Shown: positions 24,968 through 32,517 of the stretch, one piece after another
How positions within the stretch are numbered: the first letter of the stretch is position 1
Layout: every line of letters begins with the position of its first letter
NCBI RefSeq assembly: GCF_016901035.1
Contig: NZ_JAFEUF010000014.1
Span: 30,394-67,389 of the forward strand
DNA length: 36,996 nucleotides
Source: Streptomyces durocortorensis
GTDB lineage: Bacteria > Actinomycetota > Actinomycetes > Streptomycetales > Streptomycetaceae
Direction of reading: 5' to 3'
Made by a program: the position numbers and the translations under genes
The notes under the pieces: model-generated
Databases searched by the model: none
The model's input: only the letters and a program-made list of their open reading frames with translations
What the model was told of the DNA's origin: nothing

Positions 24968-25339
24968 TCACACGCTCCACTGCCGCAGCTCGTCGGCGAT
25001 GGCCCGCACGTCCGCCTTGCCCTGCTTGACCAGCAGTGCCAGGTCGCGGACCTGTTCGGGCGAGGTGATGACCTTGAGCCCGGAGGCGACGAGATAGCCG
25101 TACGCGACGGCCGAGGCGAACATCGCGTTGGAGTGTTCGAGCGCGGGCACATGCAGCAGCAACTGCAACAGGGCGGCCGCCCGGGCGTGCGGGTCGCTGT
25201 AGACGGCGCTGCCGAAGATCTCCGCGTCATGCCGTGCCACGGCGGCGACGAGCGCACCCCAGTCGACGACCTGCGGGTCTCCGGGCGTCTTGTGCTCGGC
25301 GACCATCAGCAGCCAGGAAAGGTCGATCCGCAGGTTCAA
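24968..25339 (-). CDS. Doc/Fic-like toxin component without the Fic motif
   Basis: The 123-residue product has the shape of the death-on-curing (Doc) toxins: an N-terminal helical half (WGALVAAVARHDAEIFG, then DPHARAAALLQLLLHVPALEHSN), followed by ASAVAYGYLVASGL and an EQVRDLALLVKQGKADVRAIADEL tail. The catalytic motif H-x-F-x-D/E-G-N-K/G-R of Fic/Doc kinases is not intact: His63 and Asn71 are eight apart rather than six and no Arg follows. It may be inactive or use another mechanism. Its ATG overlaps the antitoxin stop by four bases. It is convergent with the methyltransferase. Confidence 0.75.
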   Translation of the reverse strand: MNLRIDLSWLLMVAEHKTPGDPQVVDWGALVAAVARHDAEIFGSAVYSDPHARAAALLQLLLHVPALEHSNAMFASAVAYGYLVASGLKVITSPEQVRDLALLVKQGKADVRAIADELRQWSV

Positions 25340-25578
25340 CGGGTGCCTTCGCGCCGGGTGCCTTCACGCTCCGGGCCGAACTCCTCGGCGAACACCGACT
25401 CGTACTGCTTCATGAAGTCGGCCGCGGCCTCGACAAAGGTGTGTCCCACCTCGCCCGCGTCCTGCTGGACGAGTTCCTCTATGTAGCGGTTCACACTCAT
25501 CCCCCTCTGGAGCGCGCGTTGCCGCGCGGCCTCGGCGGTGGCCTCGTCCACTCGAACGTTCAGCTGAGTCTTGGGCAC
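25336..25578 (-). CDS. Ribbon-helix-helix antitoxin
   Basis: The 80-residue product opens with an RHH DNA-binding domain (KTQLNVRVDEATAEAARQRA, then MSVNRYIEELV), followed by an acidic helix (EVGHTFVEAAADFMKQYES) and a flexible tail with duplicated REGTR. That is the usual antitoxin order: DNA binding first, toxin wrapping second. It should repress its own promoter and neutralise the Doc-like partner, whose start overlaps its stop. Confidence 0.82.
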   Translation of the reverse strand: MPKTQLNVRVDEATAEAARQRALQRGMSVNRYIEELVQQDAGEVGHTFVEAAADFMKQYESVFAEEFGPEREGTRREGTR

Positions 25579-25673
25579 GCAACCACGCTAGCGCGGCCGC
25601 GCTAGCACCGGCAAGAGGAGCGGGTGACCGCGGTACGGAACGCGATCGACGCCCCTGTGCGGCGGATGGTGGG

Positions 25674-26120
25674 ATGGCCGCCATGAACGATCTTTCGATG
25701 TCGACACGGATACGGTCGGCGACCGCGGCCGACCTGGACGAGGTCCTCGCCTTCTGGAAGATGGCCGCCGAGGGCACCAGCATCAGCGACGACGGGGAGG
25801 GGATCGCCCGCCTGGTGGAACGGGATCCCGAGGCGTTGATCCTCGCCGAGCGGGAGGGGTCTCTGGTGGGCACCGTCATCGTGGGCTTCGACGGCTGGCG
25901 CTGCCATCTCTACCGGCTCGCGGTCCACCCGGAGCAGCGGCGCCGGGGTGTGGGAGGCGCCCTTCTCGCGGCGGCGGAGGAACGGTTCACCGCTCTGGGC
26001 GGGCGGCGCGCCGACGCCATGGTCCTCGACCGCAACACCTCCGCCCACCACGCCTGGCGCGCGGCGGGGTACGAGCCCGAGCCGCAGTGGAGCCGCTGGG
26101 TGAAGCACCTGACCGACTGA
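25674..26120 (+). CDS. GNAT-family N-acetyltransferase
   Basis: The 148-residue protein has the GNAT acetyl-CoA site: motif A VHPEQRRRGVGGALL (Q/R-x-x-G-x-G/A pattern) after YRLAV, then AAEERFTALGG and the late Asn/Ala region NTSAHHAWRAAGYEP. N-terminal RSATAADLDEVLAFWKMA is also typical. Starts at 25674, 25683 and 25698 are all possible, and none has a strong SD. Substrate cannot be told from sequence. Confidence 0.85.
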   Translation: MAAMNDLSMSTRIRSATAADLDEVLAFWKMAAEGTSISDDGEGIARLVERDPEALILAEREGSLVGTVIVGFDGWRCHLYRLAVHPEQRRRGVGGALLAAAEERFTALGGRRADAMVLDRNTSAHHAWRAAGYEPEPQWSRWVKHLTD

Positions 26121-26239
26121 CGCGGTACGGGCACGGGCCCCGGCGGCGGTGACGTCTGCCGTCGGCGAGTCGGGATGGTGGGGGCGCACTGACGCGGTAG
26201 GACACAGCACTGCTGGGCAGACGCCTACGATGACATGCC

Positions 26240-26403
26240 CCTCCGTCACCCTTCTGCCGAAAGGTGTGAGCGTCCGCCCATGGGCGAGCCTCCCCGTAGC
26301 CGGTCCCTCCGGCACCACCGATCTCTCCGGTCCCTCCGGTCGCGCCGCATCCGCCGATACCGCCGCGCGGTCCCTCCGCCCCTGCCCGATCATGGGACGG
26401 AGG
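26240..26403 (+). promoter_or_regulatory. Structured leader of the CNNM operon with anti-SD-like segments
   Basis: CCTCCGTC (26240-26247) is fully complementary to GACGGAGG (26396-26403), which contains the SD of the next gene. Three near-identical hairpin units CCGGTCCCTCCGG (26300, 26327; GCGG...CCGC variant at 26367) also carry CCTCCG. A 12-bp palindrome CGCCCATGGGCG lies at 26274-26285. The leader is about 290 bp without a gene and could be an RNA switch. It does not match the standard M-box. Confidence 0.45.
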
Positions 26404-26410
26404 TGAACCG

Positions 26411-27748
26411 ATGATCGAAGTGCTTCTGCTGTTCGTCGCCCTGCTGCTCTGCGTCGCCTGCGGCGCGTTCGTCGCGGCGGAGTTCTCCCTGACCACGGTG
26501 GAGCGCAGCGAACTCGAACGGGCCGTCGAGCGGGGCGAGCGGGGTGCTGCGAGCGCGCTGAAGGCCGTCCGGAGTCTCACCTTCCAGCTCTCGGGGGCCC
26601 AGCTCGGCATCACCGTCACCAACCTGGTGATCGGCATGCTCTCCGAGCCGTCGATCGCCAAGCTGATCCGCAGCCCCGTCGAGGCGGCGGGGCTGCCTCC
26701 CGCCGCCGCGTCCACCCTGGCGCTGATCATCGGTACGGCGCTGTCCACGGTGGTCCTGATGGTGGTCGGCGAGCTGGTCCCGAAGAACTGGGCGATCTCT
26801 TCCCCGCTGGCCGTGGCCAAGGCGGTGGCCACCCCGCAACGGGGGTTCACCGCGGTGTTCCGGCCCTTCATCAGTCACCTCAACAACACGGCCAACCGGA
26901 TCGTGCGTCGCTTCGGCCTGGAGCCGACCGAGGAGCTGGCCTCCGCGCGCAGCCCGCAGGAGCTGGTGGCGCTGGCCAGGCACTCGGCGAAGGAGGGCGC
27001 GCTGGAGGCGGACACGGCCGAGCTGTTCGTCCGCACCCTGAACCTCTCGGAGCTGACGGCGGAGAACGTGATGACGCCGCGGGTCCAGGTGACCGCGCTG
27101 GAGCTGCACGCGACGGCCGAGGACGTCGCCAACGCCACGCGCGCGACCGGTCTGTCCCGCTTCCCCGTGTACCGGGGCAGCCTGGACACCGTGGTCGGTG
27201 TGGCCCACATCAAGGACGTGCTGGCGATCCCCGCCGACCGGCGGCCCCGCACCCGCGTCTCGGAACTGGTGCGCGAGCCCCTCCTCGTACCGGAGACGCT
27301 CACCGTGGACAAGCTGCTGGACCGGTTGTCCGGCAAGCTCGCCATGGCCGTGGTGATCGACGAGTACGGCGGTACGGCCGGGGTCGCGACGCTGGAGGAC
27401 ATCGTGGAGGAGGTCGTCGGCGAGGTGCGCGACGAGCACGATCCGCACGAGACGCCCGATCTCGCCGCCGCCGGTGAGGACGCCGACGGCCGCGCCCTGT
27501 GGTCTGCCGACGGGGCGGCCCGCACCGACCAGCTCCGCAGGATCGGGCTGCGGGTGCCGGACGGGCCCTACGAGACCCTCGCGGGGCTGATCGCCGCCGA
27601 GCTGGGCAGGATCCCCACAGCCGACGACACGCTTGAACTGGAAGGATGGCGGATCGACGTGCTCGACGCCTCGGGCCGCCGGGCCGCACGGGCCCTGCTG
27701 CACGCCCCCCTCCCCGGGGCCGAGGACCGTGAGGAGGAGGGCCGGTGA
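26411..27748 (+). CDS. CNNM/CorC-type membrane protein with CBS pair and transporter-associated domain
   Basis: This 445-residue protein has the DUF21/CNNM membrane domain (about 1-190: LFVALLLCVACGAFVAAEFSL, QLGITVTNLVIGML, GELVPKNWAI), then two CBS domains (NVMTPRVQVTALEL and VDKLLDRLSGKLAMAVVIDEYGG), and a C-terminal CorC_HlyC domain (LRRIGLRVPDGPYETLAG...GWRIDVLDASG). The family, often labelled hemolysin, handles divalent cations such as Mg2+. SD GGAGG is seven bases before ATG. The stop overlaps the second CNNM gene (GTGA), so the two proteins probably form a pair. Confidence 0.92.
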   Translation: MIEVLLLFVALLLCVACGAFVAAEFSLTTVERSELERAVERGERGAASALKAVRSLTFQLSGAQLGITVTNLVIGMLSEPSIAKLIRSPVEAAGLPPAAASTLALIIGTALSTVVLMVVGELVPKNWAISSPLAVAKAVATPQRGFTAVFRPFISHLNNTANRIVRRFGLEPTEELASARSPQELVALARHSAKEGALEADTAELFVRTLNLSELTAENVMTPRVQVTALELHATAEDVANATRATGLSRFPVYRGSLDTVVGVAHIKDVLAIPADRRPRTRVSELVREPLLVPETLTVDKLLDRLSGKLAMAVVIDEYGGTAGVATLEDIVEEVVGEVRDEHDPHETPDLAAAGEDADGRALWSADGAARTDQLRRIGLRVPDGPYETLAGLIAAELGRIPTADDTLELEGWRIDVLDASGRRAARALLHAPLPGAEDREEEGR

Positions 27749-28764
27749 TCGTTCTCCAGCTCTTCATCGGTCTGCTGACCCTGGTGGCGAACGCCTTCTT
27801 CGTGGGCGCCGAATTCGCCCTGATCTCGGTGCGCCGCAGCCAGATCGAACCCGAGGCCGAGGCCGGCAACCGGCGGGCCCGCAGTGTCATCTGGGGCCTG
27901 GAACACGTCTCGGCGCTGCTCGCCGCCGCCCAGCTCGGCATCACGCTCTGCACCCTGGTGCTGGGCATCGTCGCCGAACCGGCCATCGCGCATCTGCTGG
28001 AACCGGTCTTCGACGCGGTGGGGGTGCCGCACGGTCTGGTGCACCCGCTCTCCTTCGCCATCGCGCTGAGTGTGGCGACCTATCTGCACATGCTGCTGGG
28101 CGAGATGGTCCCGAAGAACATCTCCCTGGCCGAACCCACGCGCAGCGCACTGGCGCTGGGCCCGCCGCTGGTCGCGATGGCCCGGGCCCTGCGGCCGGTG
28201 ATCTTCGCCATCAACGCCTTCGCCAACGCTCTGCTCAAGCTGTTGAGGGTGGAGACGAAGGACGAGGTCTCCGCGACGTTCTCGGACGACGAACTGGCCC
28301 GGATGGTGCAGGACGCCGGGGACGCCGGGCTGGTCGACGACCGCTCCGCGCAGCGCCTCCACCACGCACTGGAGCTGGGGCGCCGGCCGGTGCGGGACGT
28401 GGTGATGCCGGTCGACCGGGTGCTGTACGCCCGGGTCGGCACGACCCCGGAGGAGCTGGAGCGGCTCTCGTCCGAGTCCGGGTTCTCCCGCTTCCCGGTG
28501 ATGGACCGCGAGCAGCGCATCCTCGGCTACCTCCATGTGAAGGACGCCCTGGACGCGATGCCGCGCGACGTTCCCTTCCCGGTGTCGGCGATGCGGCCGA
28601 TCGCCCGGGTCCGGACCGCGACTCCGCTGGACGACGCGCTGACCGCGATGCGCCGCAGCCGGACCCACCTGGCGGCGGTCCTGGACGAGCACGGGAAGCT
28701 GGCAGGCATGGTCACGATGGAGGACGTGCTGCGGGAACTCGTCGGTCGGCCGGGATCCCGCTGA
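27745..28764 (+). CDS. CNNM/CorC-type membrane protein, shorter partner
   Basis: The 339-residue protein has the same DUF21 membrane domain (LFIGLLTLVANAFFVGAEFAL, AAAQLGITLCTLVLGIV, LGEMVPKNISLA) and CBS pair (VVMPVDRVLYARVGTTPEEL ... RTHLAAVLDEHGKLAGMVTM) but ends after the second CBS domain; the CorC_HlyC C-terminal part present in its partner is missing. The two genes look like an ancient duplication with one trimmed copy that may form a hetero-oligomer. GTG start overlaps the upstream stop, with GAGGAGG as SD. Confidence 0.92.
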   Translation: MIVLQLFIGLLTLVANAFFVGAEFALISVRRSQIEPEAEAGNRRARSVIWGLEHVSALLAAAQLGITLCTLVLGIVAEPAIAHLLEPVFDAVGVPHGLVHPLSFAIALSVATYLHMLLGEMVPKNISLAEPTRSALALGPPLVAMARALRPVIFAINAFANALLKLLRVETKDEVSATFSDDELARMVQDAGDAGLVDDRSAQRLHHALELGRRPVRDVVMPVDRVLYARVGTTPEELERLSSESGFSRFPVMDREQRILGYLHVKDALDAMPRDVPFPVSAMRPIARVRTATPLDDALTAMRRSRTHLAAVLDEHGKLAGMVTMEDVLRELVGRPGSR

Positions 28765-28861
28765 CCGACCGCCCGGCCGGCCCGTCGGCCCCTGCCCCGC
28801 CGTCCGGCCGGCTCGCGCCCGACTGGCCTGCCGACCTACCGACCGGTACGCTCATCGGGCC

Positions 28862-29710
28862 ATGGAATTGAATGCCTCCTACACCAGTCTTGTCGCGGTC
28901 GGCGACTCGTTCACCGAGGGCATGTCGGACCTGCTGCCCGACGGCACCTACCGGGGCTGGGCCGACATCCTCGCCTCCCGGCTCGCGGCCCGGTCCCCCG
29001 GTTTCCGGTACGCCAATCTCGCCGTACGCGGAAAGCTCATCGGCCAGATCGTCGACGAGCAGGTGGAGGCGGCGGCCGAACTCCAGGCCGACGTGGTCAC
29101 GCTCGTCGGCGGGCTCAACGACACGCTGCGGCCGAAGTGCGACATGGCGATGGTCAGGGGTCGGCTCGAAGAGGCCGTGGAGCGTCTCGCACCGACCTGC
29201 AAGCAGCTGGTGCTGATGCGCAGCCCCGGGCGCAGCGGGCCGGTGTTCGACCGGTTCCGCCCCCGGGTGGAGGCGCTGTTCGCCCTGATCGACGATCTGG
29301 CCGGGCAGCACGGCGCCGCAGTGGTGGACCTCTACTCCGCCCCCTCGATCGCCGACCCCCGGATGTGGGACGTCGACCGGCTCCACCTCACCACCGATGG
29401 CCACCGCCACGTCGCCGAGGCCGTCTGGCAGACACTGGGACTCCCCGCCGAGCTGGACTGGCGCGCGCGGATGCCCGCGACCGCACCGCCGCGCTGGGCG
29501 GCCCGGCGGACCGAGGACATCCGCTTCGCCCGGCAGCACCTGGCCCCCTGGATCGGGCGACGGCTCACCGGCCGCTCCTCCGGCGACGGACGCTCGGGCG
29601 CACAGTTCGACGCCGCGACGGGGAAGGCCTTCTGGATCACGCCCGCGGACGCCGAGATCCCCGGTCCGGTGACGGGCTGGCGCCGCGCCGCCTCCCCCGC
29701 TCCTTCGTAG
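28862..29710 (+). CDS. SGNH/GDSL hydrolase
   Basis: The 282-residue protein has the SGNH blocks: GDSFTEG (block I, catalytic Ser; Ser21 counting from ATG), the Gly of block II (ANLAVRGKL), GGLNDTL (block III) and DRLHLTTDGH (block V Asp/His). No signal peptide is visible, so it is probably cytoplasmic, unlike many secreted lipases. The C-terminal 70 residues (after DWRARMPA) are an Arg/Pro-rich extension. No strong SD is visible before ATG. Esterase specificity is unknown. Confidence 0.88.
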   Translation: MELNASYTSLVAVGDSFTEGMSDLLPDGTYRGWADILASRLAARSPGFRYANLAVRGKLIGQIVDEQVEAAAELQADVVTLVGGLNDTLRPKCDMAMVRGRLEEAVERLAPTCKQLVLMRSPGRSGPVFDRFRPRVEALFALIDDLAGQHGAAVVDLYSAPSIADPRMWDVDRLHLTTDGHRHVAEAVWQTLGLPAELDWRARMPATAPPRWAARRTEDIRFARQHLAPWIGRRLTGRSSGDGRSGAQFDAATGKAFWITPADAEIPGPVTGWRRAASPAPS

Positions 29711-29754
29711 CCGGCCCTCCTCCGCGCCCGGCCCTCCTTCGTCGCCGGCCCTCT
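29704..29754. repeat. 17-bp tandem repeat at the 3' end of the SGNH gene
   Basis: Three units (starting at 29704, 29721 and 29738) share CGCCGGCCCTCC-like sequence. The first overlaps the stop codon. Probably neutral slippage DNA. Confidence 0.7.
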
Positions 29755-29806
29755 CTCGTAGCAAGCCACAAACAGGGGCGCGGCGCTGGCCTGCACGAAC
29801 CGCCAG

Positions 29807-29812
29807 TAGAAT
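29807..29812 (+). promoter_or_regulatory. -10 element for leaderless purB
   Basis: TAGAAT is an excellent Streptomyces -10 hexamer. It ends eight bases before the GTG start at 29821, and no SD lies between, so transcription probably starts at or next to the start codon. The -35 is weak. Confidence 0.5.
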
Positions 29813-29820
29813 CCCTTTAC

Positions 29821-31263
29821 GTGAACGCCGTGTCTGCGAAGCCTCGCATCCCCAATGTCCTGGCCGGCCGCTACGCCTCCGCGGAGCTGGCCGTCCTCTG
29901 GTCCCCCGAGCAGAAGGTGAAGCTGGAGCGTCAGCTGTGGCTGGCGGTGCTGCGCGCTCAGAAGGACCTCGGGATCGAGGTGCCCGACGCCGCGCTCGCC
30001 GACTACGAGCGGGTGCTGGACCAGGTGGACCTGGCCTCCATCGCCGAGCGCGAGAAGGTCACCCGGCATGACGTGAAGGCCCGGATCGAGGAGTTCAACG
30101 CCCTCGCCGGTCATGAGCAGGTCCACAAGGGCATGACCTCCCGGGACCTGACGGAGAACGTCGAGCAGCTGCAGATCCGCCTTTCGCTGGAGCTGATGCG
30201 CGACCGCACCGTGGCCGTGCTGGCCCGGCTCGGCAAGCTCGCCGCGGAGTACCGCGAGCTCGTGATCGCCGGACGCTCGCACAATGTCGCCGCGCAGGCG
30301 ACGACCCTGGGCAAGCGCTTCGCGACCGCGGCCGACGAGCTGCTGGTCGCCTACGGCCGCCTGGAGGACCTGCTCTCCCGCTACCCGCTGCGGGGGATCA
30401 AGGGCCCGGTCGGCACGGCGCAGGACATGCTGGACCTGCTCGGCGGCGACGCGGACAAGCTCGCCGACCTGGAGCAGCGCATCGCCGGCCACCTCGGCTT
30501 CGCCGAGGCGTTCACCTCGGTCGGCCAGGTCTACCCCCGCTCGCTCGACTACGACGTGGTCACCGCCCTGGTGCAGCTCGCCGCGGCGCCCTCCTCGGTG
30601 GCGAAGACCATCCGGCTGATGGCCGGCCACGAGCTGGTGACCGAGGGCTTCAAGCCCGGCCAGGTCGGCTCGTCCGCGATGCCGCACAAGATGAACACGC
30701 GCTCCTGCGAGCGGGTGAACGGTCTGATGGTGATCCTGCGCGGCTACGCCTCGATGACCGGTGAGCTGGCGGGCGACCAGTGGAACGAGGGCGACGTGTC
30801 CTGTTCCGTGGTCCGCCGGGTGGCGCTCCCGGACGCGTTCTTCGCGTTCGACGGCCTCCTGGAGACCTTCCTGACGGTGCTGGACGAGTTCGGCGCGTTC
30901 CCCGCGGTCGTGGCGCGCGAGCTGGACCGCTACCTCCCCTTCCTGGCCACCACCAAGGTCCTGATGGGCGCCGTACGGGCCGGGGTCGGCCGTGAGCTGG
31001 CGCACGAGGCGATCAAGGAGAACGCGGTCGCCTCCGCCCTCGCGATGCGGGAGCAGGGCGCCGAGCGCAACGAGCTGCTCGACAAGCTCGCCACGGACGA
31101 GCGGATCCCGCTGGACCGCGCCCAGCTGGACGAGCTGATGGCCGACAAGCTCTCGTTCACGGGTGCCGCCGGCGACCAGGTGACGTCGCTGGTCGCCCGG
31201 ATCGAGGAGATCGCCAAGCAGCACCCCGAGGCCGCGAACTACGCCCCCGGCTCGATCCTCTGA
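29821..31263 (+). CDS. purB: Adenylosuccinate lyase (PurB)
   Basis: PurB makes AICAR in IMP synthesis and AMP from adenylosuccinate. The 480-residue product belongs to the fumarase/aspartase superfamily: TRHDVKARIEEFN (78-93), KGMTSRDLTEN, GRSHNVAAQATTLGKRF, and the signature GSSAMPHKMNTRSCE with its mobile-loop catalytic Ser. It starts with GTG and probably lacks a leader. No other pur gene is close. Full length and all motifs intact. Confidence 0.96.
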   Translation: MNAVSAKPRIPNVLAGRYASAELAVLWSPEQKVKLERQLWLAVLRAQKDLGIEVPDAALADYERVLDQVDLASIAEREKVTRHDVKARIEEFNALAGHEQVHKGMTSRDLTENVEQLQIRLSLELMRDRTVAVLARLGKLAAEYRELVIAGRSHNVAAQATTLGKRFATAADELLVAYGRLEDLLSRYPLRGIKGPVGTAQDMLDLLGGDADKLADLEQRIAGHLGFAEAFTSVGQVYPRSLDYDVVTALVQLAAAPSSVAKTIRLMAGHELVTEGFKPGQVGSSAMPHKMNTRSCERVNGLMVILRGYASMTGELAGDQWNEGDVSCSVVRRVALPDAFFAFDGLLETFLTVLDEFGAFPAVVARELDRYLPFLATTKVLMGAVRAGVGRELAHEAIKENAVASALAMREQGAERNELLDKLATDERIPLDRAQLDELMADKLSFTGAAGDQVTSLVARIEEIAKQHPEAANYAPGSIL

Positions 31264-31295
31264 CCGGCACCGCCGTCACCGCCTGACGCGCGAAT

Positions 31296-31353
31296 CCGCG
31301 TGACGCCGGAAACCGTATGCCGCATGACGTCGGAAGCCGCATGACGCCGGAAG
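31296..31353 (+). repeat. 17-bp imperfect tandem repeat over the mug start
   Basis: Units CCGCGTGACGCCGGAAA (31296), CCGCATGACGTCGGAAG (31320) and CCGCATGACGCCGGAAG (31337), with a partial unit at 31313, each carry an ATG or GTG. The last provides the likely mug start. Confidence 0.75.
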
Positions 31354-31922
31354 AGCTGAGCGCCGCCCGTGACCGCATCGTCCCCGATGTGGCCGCGGGC
31401 GGCCTCCGCGTGCTCTTCTGCGGCATCAACCCGAGCCTGATGACCGCGGCGACGGGCCACCACTTCGCCCACCCCGGAAACCGCTTCTGGCCGGTCCTGC
31501 ACCGCTCGGGATTCACACCCCGGCAGCTGCGCCCGTCGGAGCAGGCCGAGTTGCTCGATCTCGGGCTCGGGATCACCAACGTGGTGGCGCGGGCCACGGC
31601 CCGGGCCGACGAGCTGAGCGCGGACGAGTTCCGGGAGGGCGGGGCCCTGCTGACGGCGAAGGTCGAGCAACTCGCGCCCCGGTGGCTCGCGGTGGTCGGC
31701 ATCACCGCCTACCGCACAGCCTTCGGGGAACCCCGGGCCCGCATCGGCTCCCAGGACCGCACGGTCGGCGGCGCCCGCGTGTGGGCTCTCCCCAACCCCA
31801 GCGGCCTCAACGCCCACTGGACGGTCCAGAGCATGGCCGAGGAGTACGCCCGCCTCCGGGACGCCGTGCTCAACGTTCGTCCGAACGACCGGCCCACCCC
31901 CGACCCCGACTCGGCCCACTGA
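31341..31922 (+). CDS. mug: G/U mismatch-specific DNA glycosylase (Mug/UDG family 2 type)
   Basis: The 193-residue enzyme should remove uracil or thymine opposite guanine in DNA. It has the uracil-DNA glycosylase fold motifs VLFCGINPSLMTAATGHHFAHPGNRFWP (motif A, G-I-N-P-S/G) and LPNPSGLNAHW (motif B). An in-frame ATG at 31317 would add eight residues; the one at 31341 gives the N-terminus MTPEELSAARDR common in actinobacteria. A 6-codon frame (ATG 31324) stops at TGA overlapping this ATG. The C-terminal 15 residues are Pro/Asp-rich. Confidence 0.88.
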   Translation: MTPEELSAARDRIVPDVAAGGLRVLFCGINPSLMTAATGHHFAHPGNRFWPVLHRSGFTPRQLRPSEQAELLDLGLGITNVVARATARADELSADEFREGGALLTAKVEQLAPRWLAVVGITAYRTAFGEPRARIGSQDRTVGGARVWALPNPSGLNAHWTVQSMAEEYARLRDAVLNVRPNDRPTPDPDSAH

Positions 31923-32049
31923 GCGCGTCCTTTCCCCATCGACGCCCTTACTCTGCCCCTCGCCCTTGCAACTTGCCCTTGCTCTTGCTCCGGCCACTGG
32001 CCGGGCGGAACTCCCCCGGTCCTCATGCGTCCCGGTTGCGAACTCATGA
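31923..32049. other. Intergenic region before the two-component remnant
   Basis: No gene is seen. The sequence after the mug stop is C-rich with short CTTGC repeats (TTGCAACTTGCCCTTGCTCTTGC, broken by single changes). It leads into the sensor-kinase remnant. Confidence 0.5.
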
Positions 32050-32178
32050 CGCGTCTCGCCCGTGAGTGAGCTGGAGGTGATCAATCCGGTCTCCGGGGCG
32101 ACCGGTCTCCCCGGCAGCGGCAGTGGACTGCGCGGCATGCGTGAACGAGCCGCGCTGCTGGGCGGGGACATGCGCTGA
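32050..32178 (+). pseudogene. 3' remnant of a histidine kinase
   Basis: The frame opens after a stop at 32047-32049 and runs 42 codons to TGA 32176-32178. Its end, LPGSGSGLRGMRERAALLGG, is the G2 box and last helix of the HATPase domain in NarL-type sensor kinases (G-x-G-L-x-G-M-R-E-R-A). All upstream domains are gone. The response regulator that would follow survives only as its C-terminus. Confidence 0.75.
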
Positions 32179-32309
32179 CGCTGGCGGTGGTGCAGGCGGG
32201 TACGGCGAAGGCGGCGAGGGCGGCGAACGATCCGGCGTTCACCGAGCGGGCAGCGGAGAGGGCGTTGAGGACCGGATCTGATCCGGCCCGCTCCGCCTGC
32301 TCCTGGCCC

Positions 32310-32417
32310 ACGGTCCCGAGGTCCCATGTCAGCTCGGTCCTCGCGAAGTTGGGTGCACGGGACCGTACGCAGGCGGTCATCGCTGCCTACGAGTCGGGAT
32401 TCTTCGCTCCGGGATGA
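32310..32417 (+). pseudogene. 3' remnant of a LuxR/NarL response regulator
   Basis: The last 35 codons before TGA 32415-32417 read TVPRSHVSSVLAKLGARDRT, then QAVIAAYESGFFAPG, the recognition helix and end of a LuxR-type HTH (usual form T-V-K-x-H-V-x-x-x-L-x-K-L-x-x-R-x-R-x-Q-A-V). The receiver domain is missing. The 131 bp between this and the kinase remnant have no match, so they mark the deletion and possibly inserted DNA. Confidence 0.72.
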
Positions 32418-32517
32418 CGCAGGTTGCGGCTCGATACCGGCTTGCCTCGCTGGTCGCAGGGCTCCCGGCCAACGAGTACGATCCGGCAGACATGCGCACG
32501 AGCTGGGAGGACATACC

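Noticed and set aside
26149..26406. An 85-codon frame before the first CNNM gene
   Set aside because: Its codons run through hairpin repeats and the SD of the CNNM gene; composition is Ser/Pro/Thr without a recognisable fold.
26121..26410. The CNNM leader as a standard M-box (ykoK) riboswitch
   Set aside because: The diagnostic GGTGAGGCTCC block and the paired 3' segment are not present in the right order. It is kept as an unclassified leader.
32187..32417. A 76-aa intact small protein
   Set aside because: Only its last 35 residues match anything, the end of a LuxR-type HTH, and it follows a kinase remnant. A deletion remnant explains it better.
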